Shown here: in pieces, positions 1 through 10,165 of the stretch
How the letters are laid out: every line of letters starts with the position of its first letter
How positions within the stretch are numbered: the stretch's first letter is position 1
Source: Pomphorhynchus laevis
Taxonomy: Eukaryota; Acanthocephala; Palaeacanthocephala; Echinorhynchida; Pomphorhynchidae
Assembly (NCBI GenBank): GCA_012934845.2
Contig: WNNJ02001911.1
Location: forward strand, 310,001 to 374,000
Length of the DNA stretch: 64,000 nt
Direction of reading: 5' to 3'
Position numbers and translations under genes: made by a program
The notes under the pieces: model-generated
The model's input: the letters and a program-made list of their open reading frames with translations, nothing else
Told to the model about the DNA's origin: nothing
Database searches by the model: none

Positions 1-1552
1 CACCTACTATTCTACGTCACTATTGGAGAAATCTTGACCTCACCATTCTTCGCTCCGCCTTACTTAAATCGTCTCTATCTTCTCACACAATAACACCAAC
101 CTTTCCTCACGATCTTGCCTTTTTTGTTCGACATTTAATTCACATCAACTCTCGATCTTCTCTTGCCCTTCAATCCTCACCCTCACCGTCGCTTGCACCG
201 TGCCCCATGGTTTGACATCCAATGCCTAATCTCAAAGCGTCGATTCCGTAATGCTTTTCGAGTCTATCACCGCTCTCTCACACGTAATATTTATTCGCTC
301 ACTCCGTCTCTCCGTGATTTCTATCTTGTTCTTCGCCGGAGACGAAGAACAATACGAATAAAATCAACACTTTATTAAACTTAAAGGCAACATCAATCCC
401 AGTGATTATTCGTAATTTCTTCAGACCAAAGTATTCACGTTGCTCTCTCACAACCTCGTCTCCATTCCATATCACTGCTACTCGCCTCATCCTCCCGGAA
501 CTCTTTCATATTATCCCAGTCTCACCTGCCGAAATATCATCTGTCCTCATGTCCTTGACCATCAAAACCTCACATGCCGATCCCCTGCATACCATCATAC
601 TTAAATCCATATGCTCATCGATATCCTCTTTCATCACCACCTTGTTTAACTCGTCCATCCGCAGTCGTATATTTCCTTCACACTGGAAATCCACCATTGT
701 TCGTCCCCACCGTAAGAAATAATCGCTCGACCCCTCACTTCCTTCTAGCTATCGCCCATTTCACTCCTCCATACTTTTTCCAAGCTCATAATGCGCCTTA
801 TCTTAATACAGATCAACGAATATCTTTCTTCATCCATCTGTACACTCCTCTCTAATCCGTTTTCGACTCTAATTACTCCACAGAAATGGCCTGCATGAAA
901 GTTTGCAACGACCTACTCATTTCTCGTGACAAGGCTCTATATAGTGTTCTAATCTCCCTCGACCTCTTATCCGCCTTCGACATCGTAGACCACCTTATGC
1001 TCCTTTCTTGCTTTCGTTATGATTACGGTTTTTCTTTCTCCTCTCATTCTTTTTGCCTCCTATCAATCCGATCGTTCTTTTCGCGTCCGTTCAAATTCAT
1101 CATCCTCTTCTCCCATCCCTATTTTCTGCGGGGTCCCACAAGGTTCAGTCATAGGTCCCCTGCTTTTCTCTCTTCTACTCGGCGATCTCTCTCTGTTTAT
1201 CAAACCTTACTCCTTTAACGTCATGCAATACGCCGATGACATCTTCATCTATGCTCATGCACTCGCCTATCGCATACACAATATCGCAATTTCTGACTCA
1301 AAATGTCCCTATCAACCTAACATATCTCCTCCCCTTGTATATTTTGCATCGTCAATCATCCAAATAGTCTACAATCTCACTTTCTTAGGCTCCCATTTCG
1401 ATGATCACCTTTACCCTAAACCCTTCGTCCGCGACAAGGTCTGCTCGTTTAACTTAATTCTCCGTGACATCCGCCGTGTCCACCCCTTTATCGACTTCCG
1501 TTTCTGTATGTCTATTCTTTCGTCGCTTCTCTGCCTAAAATCGATTACTGAC
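1..1552 (+). mobile_element. CR1/L2-group LINE, broken copy 'a' (partial ORF2)
   Basis: Non-LTR retrotransposon fragment entering from the left edge of the window. Short open stretches in successive frames match, in order, ORF2 of the intact relative at 7164-10073: the segment before the RT (around 163-378), RT motif A with LDLLSAFD (about 958-985), motif B with GVPQGSVIGP (about 1128-1160) and the catalytic YADD (about 1230-1241). Several frameshifts and stops separate these pieces. After YADD a block of roughly 40 codons present in the intact copy is missing. The match stops inside the motif PKIDYC near 1550, where an unrelated retroelement begins. It is dead as a coding unit. Assignment to the CR1/L2 superfamily rests on the RT motifs and the C-terminal domain; the exact clade is not certain. 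Confidence 0.85.
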
Positions 1553-3240
1553 AGGGCGATCCCCCGATCCGATTGGTTTGCTCTAGCAGTAAATCCTATT
1601 TCACACTCCCTTCAATCCACCTTTAACGCGTGGTACTTGGACGGCGCAACGTCTGGATGAGATTCATCTTTTGTGCTGCACGATTTGCAGACGATTTTGG
1701 CATCAGTTAACCGAATGGGGCTGGATCTCAATGCAGGCAAATGTGAGCTCATGTTCCTGAATATGGGGGAACATGAAATCGAACCGGTGACAACTACCTT
1801 TTCATCCGTAGCACCAAACATAAAAGTGATTGGTCGGGAAAATTTACAAATCCTTGGAAGCGTCGTCTTTGAAGAAAATTCACCGAAAGATTTGGATCAG
1901 AGCGAGAGCAATTGGCATTAATGTGCACAAGGGTTTGCGAGCTTCGTGCTCACGAGGCACTTTTCCTTGTAAAAAACTGTCTTTACATGCCCACACTGCT
2001 TTATAAGTTCCGTACAACTCCTTGCTTCAACATGTACGCTGAACTCTATAAGCTCGATGGTGTACTGAAAAAATATTTATCCCACATCACAAATTGCGCG
2101 ATAATGAACGATTCTTGGCGTCAAGCTTCATTGCCCGTGCCGTTCGGTGGTTTGAGGATCCGCAGTTCAGCGAACATTGCTCTTCCGGCTTTTTTTATCG
2201 TCTGTAGTGGCAACGAAGGACCGCGTCAACATTCTTTTGACTAACTACACATTGCCCACATTTTGAGACTGGCTACTCAACTTGGTTGGCCAAGACGGGT
2301 CTCCGTGATGCACCGACTAATAGCCATAAAGAATTCGCTTGAGACACTGCCCTCATTAAACGAGCTCATGAATCTTTAATTAAAGGATCGGAGGACGAGG
2401 CATCTCGCGTGCGAATTATGGCGGTCTCCACAAGTGAGTCTGATTCTTGGCTAAACACTGTTTCGATTTGTGCCCTGGGAACTTTGCTCGATGACGAGGT
2501 TGTGATATTGAGCATTTCCCTTAGATTAGGCCTTCCTACATGTACTCCACACATATGTCATTGTGGAGCGTCTGTTGACGAGTCAGGACGACACTGATTA
2601 GCATGCAGAATTTGGAGAGGCAGATACCCAAGACACGCGGAAATAAATTCAGTGATAAGCAGAGTCATCAACACCGTCAATGCCTCAAACATTCTAGGGC
2701 CATCCAATGTATGCAGATCGGACGGTCGACGTCCTGATGGAGTCATCATTTTCCCTTGGTGTGAAGGGAAATGTTTGAGGTGGGACGCCACCTGCGTGGA
2801 CACCCTTGCAGCCAGCAATGTTAGGAACGCAGCCAGAGGAGTGGGCGAAGCAGCTTCATACGCCGAAGAGCGGAAACGGCTGAAATATGCTAACTTGACC
2901 ATGTCCCACATATTTTGCCCTTTTGGAGTAGAGACTTATGGATCACTGGGCTCTTCCGCTTTGACTCTTATTAAGGAGATATAATAAAGATTGAAGCACG
3001 TTACCGGGGATTCACGTTCTACTTCATACCTTCTCCAAAATGTTAGCATCGCCATCCAATGTAGAAATGCTGTCAGCATTCTGGCGATGGCTCCAAAGGG
3101 CAAGAACATGGTAGGCTGGTGGTAGCAGCCAGTCTTGCTAAAAGAATGACATTTCTCTACGAAGACAAACGTTCTCCTGTATTTATCATTTTTGATTTCA
3201 TAAAATACAGATTGTGAAAAGGTCACCAAAATAAATCACC
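1553..3240 (+). mobile_element. Retroelement fragment: RT end plus C-terminal RLE-like domain
   Basis: A decayed 3' part of a second retroelement type. It begins near RT motif B (FALAVNPISHSL, about 1576-1610) and has the catalytic box as WYLDG in place of the usual WYLDD (about 1630-1645). Then follow LDLNAGKCELMF (about 1720), LPVPFGGLRIRS (about 2130-2165), a Cys/His-containing segment near 2555-2600, RRPDGVIIFPW (about 2720-2755) and LRWDATCVDT (about 2780-2805). The last two resemble the PD...D-x-T pattern of restriction-like endonucleases of R2-type LINEs. Homologous repetitive proteins are familiar to me from many invertebrates, but I cannot name the family. Several frameshifts and stops are present. 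Its left end joins directly to the LINE copy ending at 1552. Confidence 0.6.
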
Positions 3241-3695
3241 AAACTTTAATATTATATAATTATATAAGCATTATGACCGCATTTTGGTTTTGCCTCTACT
3301 GGAAATTCAGACAATTTAAATTCTACCTGCAATGTATCGATATCTGCGATTCGACTTGAGATATCAGACTGCAGCTGCAATTGCAGTTGTGCGTAATCAG
3401 TCTGAAATTCACTCAAGAGTTGAAGAACATTTATTTCAAACAGGTGTTCGGGCATTATTGCTTACTTAAGATCTAATCACCAAAGAATATATGATAAACA
3501 CCGAATATTAGTTTTCATGATTTCAGAATATCTTTCATTCAATCACATAAATTTAATGTAATTAAATTAAAGTAATCTAGGAAAATAATTAAAATTCAAT
3601 TTAATGTCAAATAAATATTTGTATTTGAAATTTATATGTAAATGGAAATTGATCGCATTAAATTAAATACTGATAAAACGTTAAAAATAAGATCA
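3241..3695. other. AT-rich spacer, no gene recognised
   Basis: Between the retroelement fragment and a minisatellite. A 67-codon minus-strand open stretch (3252-3455) has a Leu/Gln-rich, coiled-coil-like composition but no family match that I recognise. Confidence 0.4.
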
Positions 3696-4092
3696 GATTC
3701 AGAACACGATAGGGTTCAAAATATGACAAGATTCAAAATACGATAAGATTCAAAATACGTTAAGGTTCAAAATGCGATAAGTTTACAAAGACGATAAGAT
3801 TAAAAATACGACAAGATTCAGAACACGAGAAGGTTCAAAATACAACAAGATTCAAAATAGGACAAGATTCAGAATGCAATAATATTCAAAATACGATAAG
3901 ATTTAAAATACGACCAGTTTCAAAATACAAGATTCAAAATACGATAAGTTTCAAAAGACGATAAGATTCAAAATACGATAAAAATCAAAAGACGATAAGT
4001 TTACAAAGACGATAAGATTCAAAATACGACAAGAATTAAAAGACGATAATAATCAAAACACGATAAGATTCAAAATACGATAAGATTAAACA
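3696..4092. repeat. 17-bp minisatellite
   Basis: About two dozen imperfect tandem copies of a unit close to GATTCAAAATACGATAA, with frequent substitutions and a few length variants. It ends just before plain AT-rich sequence (4093-4257) that leads into the next LINE fragment. Confidence 0.9.
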
Positions 4093-4257
4093 CAATCGCG
4101 TTTTAAATCGTGATAACAGTATTACTTAAATGTTGAACGTTTGTTAAACAAGTCAATATCTATAAGGTAAGATGTTATGGATTTGCAAGAAAATTAAAAT
4201 TGCTAGACATTTACTAGACAATGTAAACTTTGTATAAATTTTGATATCGAAATAACC

Positions 4258-4960
4258 CCGTAGTCCACAATCTCACTTTCTTAGGCTTCCATTTCGATGA
4301 TCACCTTTCCCTTAAACCCTTAGTCCGTGACAAGGTCCGCTCGTCTAACTTAATTCTTCGTGACATCCGCCGTATCCGCCCCCTTATCGACTTCCGTTCT
4401 TGTATGTCTCTTCTTTCATCGCTTCTTTTCCCTAAAATCGATTACTGCCTCAGCCTTTTCGCCAATTCTCCAAAATCCATCATCCTACCCCTACAACGAA
4501 TAATCAACACCGCCGTTCGAGTGCTCTTTCGTCTCCGTCGCTTCGACCACACATCCACATATTTTGCCCAACTCTCCTGGCCCACCATCCACATCCGCAT
4601 CAAACTCCGCCTTCTTCTCGTTACTTTTCGTCTCATCGCTGTCGGCTCCCCATCGTTCATCAACCTTCCTTTCTTAGACGACACTCGCCCCACCTCGCTA
4701 TCGCTGCGTTCCCGTCATATCCTCTTACTCCACGTTCCCAATTACTCCAACTACTACGGTCTCCAATCCTTCCTCGTCGCCGCTTCACTCGCCTGGAATC
4801 AACTCCCTCTCAACGTTCGCCGCGCTCCCTCCTTTATCACATTAAAACACTTCCTTCGTTCACACCTTCTCGTCACATGATTTACATTTTTGCTTTGTTG
4901 TGTCATGTAAGCGTGGGCTGGCACGCATTTGCCGCGTTAAATAGATCTTTTTTAATTCTT
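4258..4960 (+). mobile_element. CR1/L2-group LINE, 5'-truncated copy 'b' (ORF2 3' end + 3' UTR)
   Basis: 5'-truncated copy holding only the ORF2 C-terminus and 3' UTR. The open frame 4404-4880 reads through the domain after the RT (SSLLFPKIDYCLSLF, LPLQRIINTAVRVL, LRSRHILLLHVPNY, AWNQLPLNVR), which the intact element has at the same place. It ends with a short 3' UTR carrying a GC-rich hairpin (4911-4926) and the AT-rich terminus near 4960. The 111-bp satellite begins 8 bp later. Copies a, b and d are closer to each other than to the intact copy c, so they look like a separate, older subfamily. Confidence 0.9.
4911..4926 (+). other. LINE 3'-UTR hairpin (copy b)
   Basis: GCGTG (4911-4915) pairs with CACGC (4922-4926) around a 6-base loop, followed by ATTTGCCGCGTTAAATA. 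The same position in copies c and d holds a different but still paired stem, so the structure is conserved rather than the sequence. In CR1/L2-type LINEs the 3' end is the part recognised by the element's RT. Confidence 0.75.
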
Positions 4961-4967
4961 AAAAGAA

Positions 4968-5618
4968 GATTTGGGAATCCATGACAGGACATTTGAAGTG
5001 GAAACCGGTCGTTAACATCTATATGGATTTTGATTTTTTCATAATCGTTTATATAAATTTGACTTTAGGCTTAAAGTCAATTATTTGCAAATAACATGAT
5101 ATACCATTTTGGACGTCAAACAGTCGTTAACATCTATGTAGGATTTGCTTTTATTCAAAATCATTCAGATAATTTTACCTTAGGTTTAAAGCCAATTATT
5201 TGCCAATCACATCATATACCATTTGGAACGGCAACCGACCGTTAACATCTATGTAAGATTTGCTTTTAATCAAAATCGTTCAGATCGAACGATTTGTAAG
5301 ATTTGGGAATCCATGACAGGACATTTGAAGTGGAAACCGGTCGTTAACATCTATATGGATTTTGATTTTTTCATAATCGTTTATATAAATTTGACTTTAG
5401 GCTTTAAGTCAATTATTTGCAAATAACATGATATACCATTTTGGACGTCAAACAGTCGTTAACATCTATGTAGGATTTGCTTTTATTCAAAATCATTCAG
5501 ATAATTTTACCTTAGGTTTAAAGCCAATTATTTGCCAATCACATCATATACCATTTGGAACGGCAACCGACCGTTAACATCTATGTAAGATTTGCTTTTA
5601 ATCAAAATCGTACAGAAA
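4968..5618. repeat. 111-bp satellite, left block (332-bp higher-order unit, two copies)
   Basis: Tandem repeat with monomers of about 110-113 bp; recurring cores are CGTTAACATCTATGTAGGAT, AGTCAATTATTTGCAAATAA and ATATACCATTTGGAACGGCA. Three monomers form a 332-bp unit: the phrase GATTTGGGAATCCATGACAG recurs at 4968 and 5300. The array is cut after 'caaaatcgtacaga' near 5618 and resumes at 10246 with 'taattttacc', which is the normal continuation. Everything between is therefore an insertion. Confidence 0.95.
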
Positions 5619-5763
5619 TTGGGCGCGATGCAATTTCATAGAAGAATTGTTGAGCTGTGGAACAACCTTGATGCAGACACCGTTGGATGCAGTTCACTTA
5701 GTGCTTTTAAAAGAAGACTACGAATGGATCAAGCAATGTTTCGTGTTGCATTTCCTTAATAAT
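5619..5763 (+). mobile_element. CR1-like LINE tail, 5' part (interrupted)
   Basis: Decodes to the last residues of a CR1-type ORF2: RIVELWNNLDADTVGCSSL (about 5643-5700) followed by SAFKRRLRMDQ, a form typical of CR1 ORF2 C-termini. It is 5'-truncated and sits directly in the 111-bp satellite. Its 3' UTR seems to continue at 10166-10245, so the nearly intact LINE at 5764-10165 landed inside it. Confidence 0.7.
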
Positions 5764-5848
5764 CAGTTCCAGATTATTCCTGTCAGTTCCAAATTATTCC
5801 TGTCAGTTCCAGATTATTCCTGTCAGTTCCGCTCGCTACGCTCGCGGA
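5764..5848 (+). promoter_or_regulatory. LINE 5' UTR: three 20-bp repeats and a GC-rich core
   Basis: Three tandem units (5764-5783, 5784-5803, 5804-5823) close to CAGTTCCAGATTATTCCTGT, then CAGTTCC and the quasi-palindrome CCGCTCGCTACGCTCGCGG at about 5829-5847. A nearly identical core occurs at 12143-12161 in front of the other CR1-like element. Tandem 5'-UTR units usually carry internal promoter activity in LINEs; that role is inferred here. Confidence 0.6.
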
Positions 5849-5875
5849 TTGAGCTCAATCTATCGATAAAAGGTC

Positions 5876-7200
5876 ATGCCTAAAAAAGCGCGATCTCAGA
5901 TCCCTGTTCCTGATCAACAATCTTCCACATCTAAATGCAATGATGGTTATACCAGCTTTGAAGTTGGATGCGATTCCAAAGATTGCGATGTATGGACACT
6001 TGTTCGTGTTAAAATATCCGACCACTCAGTGTATAAACTTAAACATTTCACTTGCGGTTTTTGTACATCAGTACGACTACTACAGTTATCCTGCTCATCT
6101 ACTCCTGTATCACACACTACCACTCAGACCAATGCTGTTTTAGATGTTTCCCTCGCATCAACACCTGACTTCGCATCATATAATCCCATTATTGAACCTA
6201 CTCTCTCACACACTCCTCGTTCAACTACGTACCAAACTTCCATTAATCTTTCTCATTCTAACAATGCTAACGGCAAAGCTTTTCATCTCGTACCTCCTCT
6301 TTCCTATTCCTCCCCCAATCTAAATAAATCTCAAACTTCTTTATTCTCCTCACGAACTCCTTACTCGACCCCCCTGTATCACCTCTCAATAATTTACACC
6401 CTTCCATCAAAATCATTTCCAGTAACATTTCCGATCAACTAATTCAACACTCCATTCCTGTCACTCATGCCCCAACCTATTTTAATTCTCCTTACTCTAC
6501 CTCCCACGTAACACTTCCCAATAAGTTACATCCTTCATTTAAAATCATATCCAGTCACATCTCTGATCAACCGATTCAACACCCCGCTCCTGTCACACTT
6601 GCTCCAACCAATATTAATTCTTTATCAAGCACCCCTGTCATTTCCACTTCTATCTGCTCATCTACCTCGACTCCAACCAGCTCTGTCCGTCCACCACTTC
6701 CACGAAATCGTTTTCCTTCGCGCGATCGCTGTATAATCATATCAAACTTAAAGCTTTTCGAATCTGCTTCTCCACAATCTCGCCTCGATGATGATGTATC
6801 TGCTTTCAGGTCTATCCTAGCAACCATTCTTCCTGATGATAACCCATCACTCTTCAATAATATCGCTCCTGTATCCTTTATTCGTTTAAACAAATCCACT
6901 AAATCAAATCATCTCAGTCCTCCACTCTTAAAAATCGTTTTCCGACATAGTTCACATGCCTCTTCGGTACTCTCCCAACGTTTTAAACTTCTTACCACTT
7001 CATCTACTTGCCGTATCTTTCCTGACCGCTCCCCTTCTGATATTGCCCAGCTCAATTTAGCTCGCATTGAAAAACATCGACGTGAAACAAACGGCGAGTC
7101 ATCCTTATCTATACGTAAAATCAACGGAAATTTTCACGTTCTTCACACAAGGCCAAAAATTCGATGGCGTCCCATCTCTCCCCCTTGTCTTCTTCGCTAG
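5876..7200 (+). CDS. LINE copy c ORF1 protein (one frameshift)
   Basis: Nucleic-acid-binding ORF1 protein of the LINE, about 441 residues if the frameshift is allowed for. The N-terminal part has the Cys cluster VGCDSKDCDVW...FTCGFC (about 5958-6066), a degenerate zinc-binding module. A Ser/Thr/Pro-rich linker follows, then a C-terminal region (6661-7200) with CIIISNLKLF and RRETNGESSLSIRK, the form usual for ORF1 C-termini of CR1/L2 elements. The first frame runs 5876 to about 6370 and closes at 6442; the second is open from about 6330 to 7200. The lesion is a 1-base deletion between 6366 and 6387: an internal duplicate of the same stretch 132 bp downstream has the extra base. The ORF overlaps ORF2 by 37 bases. 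The start is the first ATG (TCATGCC). Confidence 0.8.
6359..6622 (+). repeat. Internal 132-bp tandem duplication in ORF1
   Basis: Two adjacent copies (6359-6489 and 6490-6621) both start with CCTTACTC and encode the same 44-residue stretch, LHPSIKIISSNISDQLIQ in the first and LHPSFKIISSHISDQPIQ in the second. The first copy is one base shorter, which gives the ORF1 frameshift. Confidence 0.85.
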
Positions 7201-10073
7201 TCGATCTCGCTCCTAAGCATACTTTTCGTCTTAGTCTATTCAATACTCGCTCCATTCTTCATAAAGCTGACATGCTTCTCGATATCTTCGATCAATTATC
7301 TATCGATATTCTCTGCATTACCGAATCCTGGCACACTGACTCCAACGATCTTGCGATTCGTCGTCTATGTCGCTCTGGTTGTTCTCTAGTTGAATCAGCT
7401 CGTCAAATTACATCTCATACATCTACTGCGTCTAACCATGGCGGTATTGTTGCCATTGCTCGTCACCCAATGTCTTTACGTAAAATCAACGTTAACATCC
7501 GTTACACCTCGTTCGAATTACTCATATGCAGATTATCAACGCCTTTCCCTCTGGAACTTGTGATTGTATACCGTCCAGGTTCAGTTGCCCCATCACGTAT
7601 CTTCTTTAACGACCTTGCAGATCTAATGTCTCACTGTTCATTGTCTTATACTCCTTCTTTTGTTCTCGGTGACTTTAACATTCGTCTTGATCGCCCGTCT
7701 GACTCTGACTCTATCACTTTAACTAATCTTTTTTCTGATTTTAACTATAAATTACTTTCAACAAGCCCAACTCATATTCTCGGCGGTGCTCTCGACATCA
7801 TTGCTGTTCCTAACTGCTTCAATGACTATACCTCCTTGTCAATTACTGATCCTGGTTTGTCCGATCATTTCCTTGTCACTCTTACTCTTACTCGTCCCCA
7901 TCCTCCTTCTCCGCCTTTACCATTATCTACACCAAGTCGACCCTGGAAGCTTCTCGATATCCCTATTCTCTGCACAGCCTTACTCAATTCTTCACTCTTT
8001 TCACTTCCTCTTAACTATCTCTCTCCCGATGATCTCTGCATTCTGTTTGATTCTGAACTTACGTCGATCCTCAATAACCTTCTACCTAGTCGACTTCGAC
8101 GTTCCCAGCGCTTGCGCCATGCTCCCTGGTTCGATTCTGACTGTAGTCTTTCTAAGCGTCGACTCCGTCACTCTTTTCGTATGTATAAACGCTTTCTTAA
8201 ACGTTCACCCAACTCACTCCCTCCAAATCTTCGTGATTCCTACTTTTCTCAACGCCGTTCACATCTCATTCTTATACGTACTAAACGTACTCTCTTTTGG
8301 CGAAATCAACTCGAGTCATCTTCCAACTCGAAATCTCATTGGAAAATCTTAAACTCAATTCTTTCACGATCATCTACCCCTTGTAATATAAATCCTGATG
8401 AATTTTCTTCTTATCTACAAACTAAGCTATCTAATTTACTTTCCCTACTACCCATAGCCCCCTTGTACCCACTCTTATCTTTAAATACTTCCCTCCCAGA
8501 ACTATTCCACCTTCTTCCCGTTTCGTCTGATGAAGTTTCTTCGGTTCTGCTGTCATTACCTAATAAAACCTCTCCTTCTGACCCAATTCCCACTCACTTA
8601 CTTAAAAATATCTGCACTTTTATCTTACCCTTCCTAACCACATTGTTCAACTCGTCCATCCGTAGCTGTACATTTCCTTCCATCTGGAAATGCGCCACTG
8701 TTCGTCCTATCATCAAAAAGCAATCTCTCGACTCTTCACTACCATCTTCGTACCGTCCAATCTCACTTCTCCCAACCCTCTCTAAACTCCTTGAGCGTCT
8801 CGTTCTTAAGCAAGTTAATACATATCTCTATTCCTCTAACTTATTTCCTCCCTTCCAAGCCGCTTTTCGCTCTAATTACTCTACCGAAATTGCATGTCTT
8901 AAAGTTTATAACGACTTACTCATATCGCGCGATCATAAATTATGTAGTGTCATAGTTTCTCTTGATCTATCGTCTGCTTTTGACATCGTCGATCACTCGA
9001 TTCTTCTCCATCGCCTTCGTCATGATTATGGCTTCTCTTTACCCACTGTATCATGGTTTTCTTCATATCTATCAAACCGTACATTTCGCGTATATTCTAA
9101 CTCTTCTCTCTCCCATCCTTCGTCCATTCCGTCCGGTGTTCCGCAAGGCTCCGTATTAGGCCCTATACTTTTCTCTCTTCTTCTTGGTGATTTGTCTTCG
9201 ATTTCTCATAAATTTAACTTCCATGTTATGCAATATGCTGATGACATTCTCATCTATGCTCATGCACCTGTTTATCGTATTCGCGATCTTAGTGTTTCTG
9301 CTTCCGACTGTCTTGTCTCAATTTCCAATCATCTTTCTTCCCTTCGCCTTTCTCTGAATCCTGATAAATCCAAAATTATGTGGATCCTACCTCGACGCAT
9401 CGGCTTCGAACCTCCCTCCGTATCATTAAATTCTACAATTCTTCCTATCGTTGATAATCTCGTTTTCCTAGGCTTCCATTTTGACAACCGACTTTCACTT
9501 AAACCTTTCGTTAGAGATAAAGTACGCTCATCTACCTTGATACTCCGCAACCTCCGTCAAGTTCGTAGATTGATCGATTTCCCTTCTTGTATGACTCTCA
9601 TATCATCTCTCCTTTTTTCTAGACTCGATTATTGTCTTAGTCTATTTTCCAACTCACCTAAATCCACTCTTCTTCCCCTACAACGCATCGTCAACGCAGC
9701 TGTCCGAATTCTCCTCCGTCTTCGTCGTTTTGATCACACATCCTACCATCTTGCTTCTCTCGATTTGCCTACAATTTATTGTCGTGTTCAAATTCGTCTT
9801 CTTATCGTTGCTTTCCGCCTTGTAACTTTTCATACCCCTTCATTTCTCAACCTTCCTTTTCTTGATAATTCTCGTCCTGTTTACTGTTCCTTGCGTTCCT
9901 GTAATTCCCTTCTTTTACATGTCCCAAACTACTCTACCTCCTTTGGACTCCGCTCCTTCCTGGTGGCTGCTCCTCTATCGTGGAATCATCTGCCCATTCA
10001 TATACGCCAATCAACTTCCCTGCAGTGCTTCAAACGACAAATCCGATCCCATCTGAACAATTTAACTGCTTGA
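7164..10073 (+). CDS. LINE copy c ORF2: APE endonuclease + reverse transcriptase
   Basis: Intact 969-residue enzyme that nicks target DNA and copies element RNA at the nick. The apurinic-like endonuclease occupies residues about 20-240: Asn27 in LSLFNTRS, Glu54 in CITESWH, GDFN at 169-172 and SDH at 233-235. The RT domain spans about 500-800: YRPISLLPTLSKLLER (530-545), motif A SLDLSSAFD (599-607), motif B GVPQGSVLGP (658-667), catalytic YADD (691-694) and LSLNPDKSK further on. The C-terminal domain (LPLQRIVNAAVRILLRLRRF, then WNHLPIHIRQ) is typical of the CR1/L2 group. All catalytic residues I can check are present. The ATG lies 37 bases before the ORF1 stop, so coupled termination-reinitiation is possible. 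The clade within CR1/L2 is unresolved. Confidence 0.95.
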   Translation: MASHLSPLSSSLVDLAPKHTFRLSLFNTRSILHKADMLLDIFDQLSIDILCITESWHTDSNDLAIRRLCRSGCSLVESARQITSHTSTASNHGGIVAIARHPMSLRKINVNIRYTSFELLICRLSTPFPLELVIVYRPGSVAPSRIFFNDLADLMSHCSLSYTPSFVLGDFNIRLDRPSDSDSITLTNLFSDFNYKLLSTSPTHILGGALDIIAVPNCFNDYTSLSITDPGLSDHFLVTLTLTRPHPPSPPLPLSTPSRPWKLLDIPILCTALLNSSLFSLPLNYLSPDDLCILFDSELTSILNNLLPSRLRRSQRLRHAPWFDSDCSLSKRRLRHSFRMYKRFLKRSPNSLPPNLRDSYFSQRRSHLILIRTKRTLFWRNQLESSSNSKSHWKILNSILSRSSTPCNINPDEFSSYLQTKLSNLLSLLPIAPLYPLLSLNTSLPELFHLLPVSSDEVSSVLLSLPNKTSPSDPIPTHLLKNICTFILPFLTTLFNSSIRSCTFPSIWKCATVRPIIKKQSLDSSLPSSYRPISLLPTLSKLLERLVLKQVNTYLYSSNLFPPFQAAFRSNYSTEIACLKVYNDLLISRDHKLCSVIVSLDLSSAFDIVDHSILLHRLRHDYGFSLPTVSWFSSYLSNRTFRVYSNSSLSHPSSIPSGVPQGSVLGPILFSLLLGDLSSISHKFNFHVMQYADDILIYAHAPVYRIRDLSVSASDCLVSISNHLSSLRLSLNPDKSKIMWILPRRIGFEPPSVSLNSTILPIVDNLVFLGFHFDNRLSLKPFVRDKVRSSTLILRNLRQVRRLIDFPSCMTLISSLLFSRLDYCLSLFSNSPKSTLLPLQRIVNAAVRILLRLRRFDHTSYHLASLDLPTIYCRVQIRLLIVAFRLVTFHTPSFLNLPFLDNSRPVYCSLRSCNSLLLHVPNYSTSFGLRSFLVAAPLSWNHLPIHIRQSTSLQCFKRQIRSHLNNLTA

Positions 10074-10102
10074 CTTTCTCATTTTTGTTTGTGGACTTGT
10101 AA

Positions 10103-10119
10103 GCGTACAGCTTGTACGC
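10103..10119 (+). other. LINE 3'-UTR hairpin (copy c)
   Basis: GCGTACA (10103-10109) pairs with TGTACGC (10113-10119), loop GCT, then ATTTGCCACATTAAATA. Compared with copies b and d the stem bases change on both sides while pairing is kept. Confidence 0.8.
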
Positions 10120-10165
10120 ATTTGCCACATTAAATAAATTTGTATTATTATTATTATTTTAAAAA

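Larger units (their letters stand above)
5764..10165 (+). mobile_element. CR1/L2-group LINE, near-intact full-length copy 'c'
   Basis: Complete element of about 4.4 kb: 5' UTR with three 20-bp repeats, ORF1 (5876-7200, one frameshift), an intact 969-codon ORF2 (7164-10073), a short 3' UTR with a hairpin (10103-10119), and an (ATT)n-type tail ending near 10165. It is inserted in the tail of an older CR1-like LINE, which itself lies in a satellite array. I see no convincing target-site duplication. Apart from the single ORF1 lesion it looks young compared with copies a, b and d. Confidence 0.9.

Noticed and set aside
3252-3455. 67-codon Leu/Gln-rich minus-strand frame
   Set aside because: Short, no start context or family match, and in decayed repeat surroundings.
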